From Chloroflexota bacterium (GTDB taxonomy: Bacteria; Chloroflexota; Anaerolineae; 4572-78), in assembly GCA_024278725.1 (NCBI GenBank), contig JAJRSQ010000356.1, positions 1 to 8,639 of the forward strand: a stretch of 8,639 nt of DNA, in the 5' to 3' direction. The notes below the pieces were generated by a model, which saw nothing but the letters and a program-made list of their open reading frames with translations, was not told the origin of the DNA and did no database searches. The translations under genes were made by a program, and so were the position numbers. Below, in pieces: positions 6,495-8,639 of this stretch (positions are counted from its first letter, which is position 1; the number at the start of each line of letters is the position of its first letter).

Positions 6495-8210
6495 ATGGAA
6501 AAACGATGGCACAAAGCGTATGACCCCACCGTCCCCACCACGGTGGAAATTCCAAACCAAACCCTCTCTGAGGTGTTGGCACAAACGGCGAGAGAATTTC
6601 CCACACAACCCGCGCTGATATTTTACAACAATATCATCACCTTCGCCGAACTGGACAGACTGGTTGACCAATTCGCGGCGGCGTTGCAGGCAAACGGCTT
6701 CCAAAAGGGCGACCGGGCGTCGGTGTATCTGCCCAACTGCCCCCAGGTGGTCATTTCGTATTACGGCATTTTGCGGGCGGGCGGCATTGTTGTGCCGACC
6801 AACCCGCTGTATGTGCCGCGAGAAATCGCCCATCAAATCAGTGATTCCGGTGCGACTTTCATGGTCACGCTCAGTTTGATGTACGGACGGGTGAAAAAAG
6901 TGCGCGGCGATTTGGGACTGAAAAAGGTCATCGTCGCCAATATTAAAGATTATTTCCCGCCGGTACTCAAACTGCTGTTCACCCTGCTGAAAGAAAACAA
7001 ACCCGATATGAACGGCGAACGCCATCGGGTGGACATCAGCGGCGATGCCGATACGGTGTGGTTCCGGGATTTCCTGCGCGAAGGGACGGGTAAACCCACC
7101 CCCGTCGCGTCAGACCCCGACGACACCGCTGTGCTGATGTACACCGGCGGCACCACCGGCGTGCCCAAAGGGGCGCAGCTCACCCAGCGCAATCTCATCG
7201 CCAATGTGGTGCAAACTGCCAACTGGATTCCGGGGATGGTGCGCGGGCACGGCGTCACGATGAGCGCCCTGCCGCTCACCCACAGTTACGGGATGACCGC
7301 ATGTCAAAACTGGTCAATCTATTTGGGCTTTGCGCAAGTGCTCATCCCCAACCCCCGCGATTTGCCCGACGTGCTGAAGAATCTGGTGCGGCACAAAGTC
7401 ACCTTTTTCCCCGGCGTGCCAACGCTGTACAACGCCATCAACAACCATCCCGATGTGAAATCGGGCAAATACGACCTTTCGTCCATTCAGGTGTGCCTCA
7501 GCGGGGCGGCGGGACTGCCGCCGGAGGTGCAGAAAGAATTTATGCGCGTCACCGGCGGCAAGCTGGTGGAGGCATACGGTTTGAGCGAAACCACCCCCGC
7601 CGTCACCATCAATCCGGTTGAAAGCACCGGAAAAATCGGCACTATTGGCGTGCCCATCCCCAATACAGACGTGAAAATTGTGGATGCGGAAACGGGCAAA
7701 ACGGAAGTGCCGCCGGGCGAAGTGGGCGAACTTTGCGTGCGGGGACCGCAGGTGATGAAAGGATACTGGCATATGCCCACCGAAACCGCCAACGTCCTCC
7801 GCCCCGATGAAAACGGGGATGTGTGGCTGCACACGGGCGATTTGGCGGTGATGGATGAAGATGGTTTTGTGAAAATTGTTGACCGCAAAAAGGATATGAT
7901 TATCTCCGGCGGGTTCAATATTTACCCCAATGAAGTGGAATATATTTTGTACCAGCATCCGGCGATTTTGGAAGCGGCGGTGGTCGGCGTGCCGCACGAG
8001 AGCCGCGGTGAAGTGGCGAAGGCGTTTGTGGTGCTGAAAGAGGGCGCATCGCTCACGGAGGAAGAATTGCGGCAGTGGTGCAAAAAGGAAATGCGGGCAT
8101 ATATGGTTCCGAAATTTGTGGAATTCCGCGACGAACTGCCGAAATCGATGGTCGGCAAGATTTTGCGGCGGGTGCTGCTGGAAGAGGAAAAGAAAAAGCA
8201 AGCGGGATAG
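6495..8210 (+). CDS. Acyl-CoA synthetase / long-chain fatty acid-CoA ligase (FadD-like), copy 2
   Basis: The 571-residue ANL-superfamily ligase is a tandem paralogue of the preceding gene. The two align without gaps over 570 residues at about 76% identity by hand count. The first 100 residues are only about 60% identical, whereas residues 511-550 are identical. It has the same motifs: P-loop YTGGTTGVPKGA (216-227), AYGLSETTP (360-368), WLHTGD (444-449), VDRKKDMIISGGFNIYPNEVE from 462, and K555 in MVGKILRR. All catalytic residues are intact, so both copies should be active. The substitutions in 240-300 (NWIPGMVR, QNWSIYLGF) and 361-378 flank the expected acyl pocket and could change substrate preference; this is inference. 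ATG at 6495 is supported by GTGGAG at 6481-6486 and by matching MEK starts. An in-frame GTG at 6477 is less likely. The TAG stop overlaps a repeat-element boundary. Confidence 0.92.
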   Translation: MEKRWHKAYDPTVPTTVEIPNQTLSEVLAQTAREFPTQPALIFYNNIITFAELDRLVDQFAAALQANGFQKGDRASVYLPNCPQVVISYYGILRAGGIVVPTNPLYVPREIAHQISDSGATFMVTLSLMYGRVKKVRGDLGLKKVIVANIKDYFPPVLKLLFTLLKENKPDMNGERHRVDISGDADTVWFRDFLREGTGKPTPVASDPDDTAVLMYTGGTTGVPKGAQLTQRNLIANVVQTANWIPGMVRGHGVTMSALPLTHSYGMTACQNWSIYLGFAQVLIPNPRDLPDVLKNLVRHKVTFFPGVPTLYNAINNHPDVKSGKYDLSSIQVCLSGAAGLPPEVQKEFMRVTGGKLVEAYGLSETTPAVTINPVESTGKIGTIGVPIPNTDVKIVDAETGKTEVPPGEVGELCVRGPQVMKGYWHMPTETANVLRPDENGDVWLHTGDLAVMDEDGFVKIVDRKKDMIISGGFNIYPNEVEYILYQHPAILEAAVVGVPHESRGEVAKAFVVLKEGASLTEEELRQWCKKEMRAYMVPKFVEFRDELPKSMVGKILRRVLLEEEKKKQAG

Positions 8211-8338
8211 TGACTATACAGCCATCAGTGTGACAAATGTCATTGCGAGCGAAGCGAGGCAATCTCCGAGTTGAATAGTGGGGATTGCTTCAGCCCTACG
8301 GGCTTCGCAATGACCCCCCTGTATAGATACGCGGGATA
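8202..8338. mobile_element. MITE-like non-autonomous element with 8-bp target-site duplication
   Basis: An exact 8-bp direct repeat, GCGGGATA, occurs at 8202-8209 and 8331-8338. Immediately inside lie GTGACTATACAG (8210-8221) and CTGTATAGATAC (8319-8330), inverted repeats matching at 10 of 12 positions. The 121-bp interior (8210-8330) contains a palindromic core with GTCATTGCGA ends and no gene. Target duplication, terminal inverted repeats and absence of a coding region are the signature of a transposed miniature element. The insertion falls in the stop codon of the ligase gene. Joining 8209 to 8339 would read GCG GGA TAA, whereas the present stop is TAG. The family and its transposase are not recognised. 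Confidence 0.6.
8239..8314. repeat. Palindromic repeat core, copy 1 (GTCATTGCGA family)
   Basis: The ends are GTCATTGCGA (8239-8248) and TCGCAATGAC (8305-8314), a perfect 10-bp inverted repeat. Nested inside are GCAATC (8259-8264) and GATTGC (8283-8288), and a small AGCCC-TAC-GGGCT hairpin (8292-8304). The whole can fold into a branched hairpin. Sequences beginning TCATTGCGAG with an internal GCAATCTC are, to my knowledge, widespread interspersed repeats in many bacterial genomes. This copy shares 19 nt with copy 2 in inverted orientation. Confidence 0.8.
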
Positions 8339-8360
8339 ATGTCCGAATGGTGGTATAGCC

Positions 8361-8390
8361 GTGTGGGGCGCGATGCATCGTGCCCCACAC
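8361..8390. repeat. 30-bp near-perfect palindrome
   Basis: GTGTGGGGC (8361-8369) pairs with GCCCCACAC (8382-8390). The centre GCGATGCATCGT continues the symmetry, with the single exception of G8370 against T8381, a wobble pair in RNA. GATGCATC at the middle is itself a palindrome. It directly abuts the terminator at 8392-8429. It may be another interspersed repeat, a protein-binding site or an upstream part of the terminator structure. Confidence 0.7.
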
Positions 8391-8391
8391 A

Positions 8392-8429
8392 AAAAAGGCG
8401 AAATAGGATTTTTCCTGTTTCGCCTTTTT
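8392..8429. terminator. Bidirectional rho-independent terminator
   Basis: AAAAAGGCGAAA (8392-8403) pairs with TTTCGCCTTTTT (8418-8429) over 12 bp. The stem continues through a T-G wobble and AGG/CCT to an ATTTTT loop (8408-8413). T-runs lie at the 3' end on both strands (TTTTT at 8425-8429; AAAAAA at 8391-8396 is the T-run of the other strand). It can therefore end transcription from the ligases and from any gene arriving from the right. It lies about 180 bp after the ligase 2 stop because the inserted element now separates them. Confidence 0.85.
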
Positions 8430-8496
8430 GGGTGGTGATTCAAATTGACCGATGGAAATTATGGTTCAATCAGAATCTAGGGGGAATTTATGAAAT

Positions 8497-8615
8497 GTCA
8501 TTGCGAGGCGCGTTTTTTGCGCCGACCTGTGCCCCAACGGGGTAAGCAATCTCCGCTGACATTCATAGAGATTGCACCCTTCGGGCATTTTCAACTTCGC
8601 TTCGCTCGCAATGAC
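8497..8615. repeat. Palindromic repeat, copy 2 (GTCATTGCGA family)
   Basis: The terminal inverted repeat is GTCATTGCGAG (8497-8507) and CTCGCAATGAC (8605-8615), 11 bp perfect. An inner inverted repeat, GCAATCTC (8546-8553) with GAGATTGC (8568-8575), sits around a 14-nt centre. The left arm carries two extra mini-hairpins, GGCGC-T-rich-GCGCC (8507-8523) and CCCC-AAC-GGGG (8532-8542). The right arm carries a CCC-TTC-GGG hairpin (8577-8585). The right end, read in reverse, matches the first 19 nt of copy 1. CCCCCTG follows the right end in both copies. No clean target duplication is visible before the window ends. Confidence 0.8.
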
Positions 8616-8639
8616 AACCCCCTGAATTCCTAAAGACCC

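Larger units (their letters stand above)
8211..8639. other. Non-coding tail downstream of ligase 2
   Basis: This 429-bp stretch has no credible gene. It holds, in order, a MITE-like element, a 30-bp palindrome, a bidirectional terminator, about 65 bp of AT-richer sequence (8430-8496) with no recognisable feature, and a second palindromic repeat. The only open frames are short and follow the repeats. The next gene lies beyond the window, and its direction is unknown. Confidence 0.75.

Noticed and set aside
5335..8201. Long minus-strand frames inside both ligase genes (5335-6402 and 7314-8201), resembling each other
   Set aside because: They are antisense shadows produced by the codon bias of two paralogous genes. 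The His- and Phe-rich products have no domain features, and the plus-strand motifs are unmistakable.
608..8210. An undescribed multigene system in the plus-strand run
   Set aside because: Every gene falls in a known housekeeping or metabolic family with intact motifs. The order is unremarkable, and there are no unknown proteins, toxins, nucleases or phage genes.
8445..8478. TTGACC followed by GAATCT as a promoter reading off the right edge
   Set aside because: The spacing and -10 match are poor, and the only downstream frame is repeat-derived.
8239..8615. The repeats as a CRISPR array
   Set aside because: There are only two copies, in opposite orientation, unequal in length, with no regular spacers and no cas genes.
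8490..8633. A 47-codon frame (MKCHCEARFLRR and on) behind a good-looking AGGGGGAA ribosome site
   Set aside because: It runs entirely through palindromic repeat copy 2, and its peptide is simply the translated repeat. No credible promoter precedes it.

Overview
The window looks like ordinary chromosomal DNA from a Chloroflexota bacterium, most likely class Anaerolineae. This is inferred from three things: the N-terminus of a membrane-anchored sortase-like protein with an LPGGH stretch, a secG gene directly followed by an SBP_bac_5 oligopeptide-binding protein, and the protein style. It is not based on a marker gene. Base composition is moderately GC-rich and uniform through the genes.

Layout. 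(1) Positions 1-446, minus strand: the first 148 codons of a probable sortase, cut by the window edge. (2) Positions 447-607: a short divergent control region with a near-consensus sigma70-type promoter facing each way. (3) Positions 608-4646, plus strand: five closely spaced genes, namely secG, an extracytoplasmic peptide-binding protein, a PLP-dependent threonine/serine dehydratase, a HAD-family pyrimidine-5'-nucleotidase-like phosphatase and a YbgC/FadM-type acyl-CoA thioesterase. The last four are 2 to 14 bp apart and probably co-transcribed. A hairpin separates secG from the second gene. (4) Positions 4651-8210: a new strong promoter (TTGACA, 17 bp, TATACT), then two tandem, gap-free alignable acyl-CoA ligases (570 and 571 aa, about 76% identical by hand count) separated by a terminator. 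(5) Positions 8211-8639: a non-coding tail. It holds two palindromic repeats sharing GTCATTGCGA termini, a 30-bp near-perfect palindrome and a bidirectional terminator.

How the genes fit together. The thioesterase and the two ligases act on the same pool in opposite directions (acyl-CoA hydrolysis and acyl-CoA synthesis), which suggests fatty-acid turnover. SecG and the binding protein belong to the envelope: protein export and peptide capture. The dehydratase and nucleotidase are general salvage or catabolic enzymes. I see no evidence of a defence, CRISPR, phage or otherwise undescribed multigene system.

The most distinctive observation is the repeat after the second ligase. It is bounded by 12-bp imperfect terminal inverted repeats and flanked by an exact 8-bp direct repeat (GCGGGATA). 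It appears to have inserted into the stop codon of the ligase gene, converting an inferred TAA to TAG without changing the protein. The second notable point is mosaic nucleotide identity between the tandem ligases, suggesting gene conversion or recent duplication.
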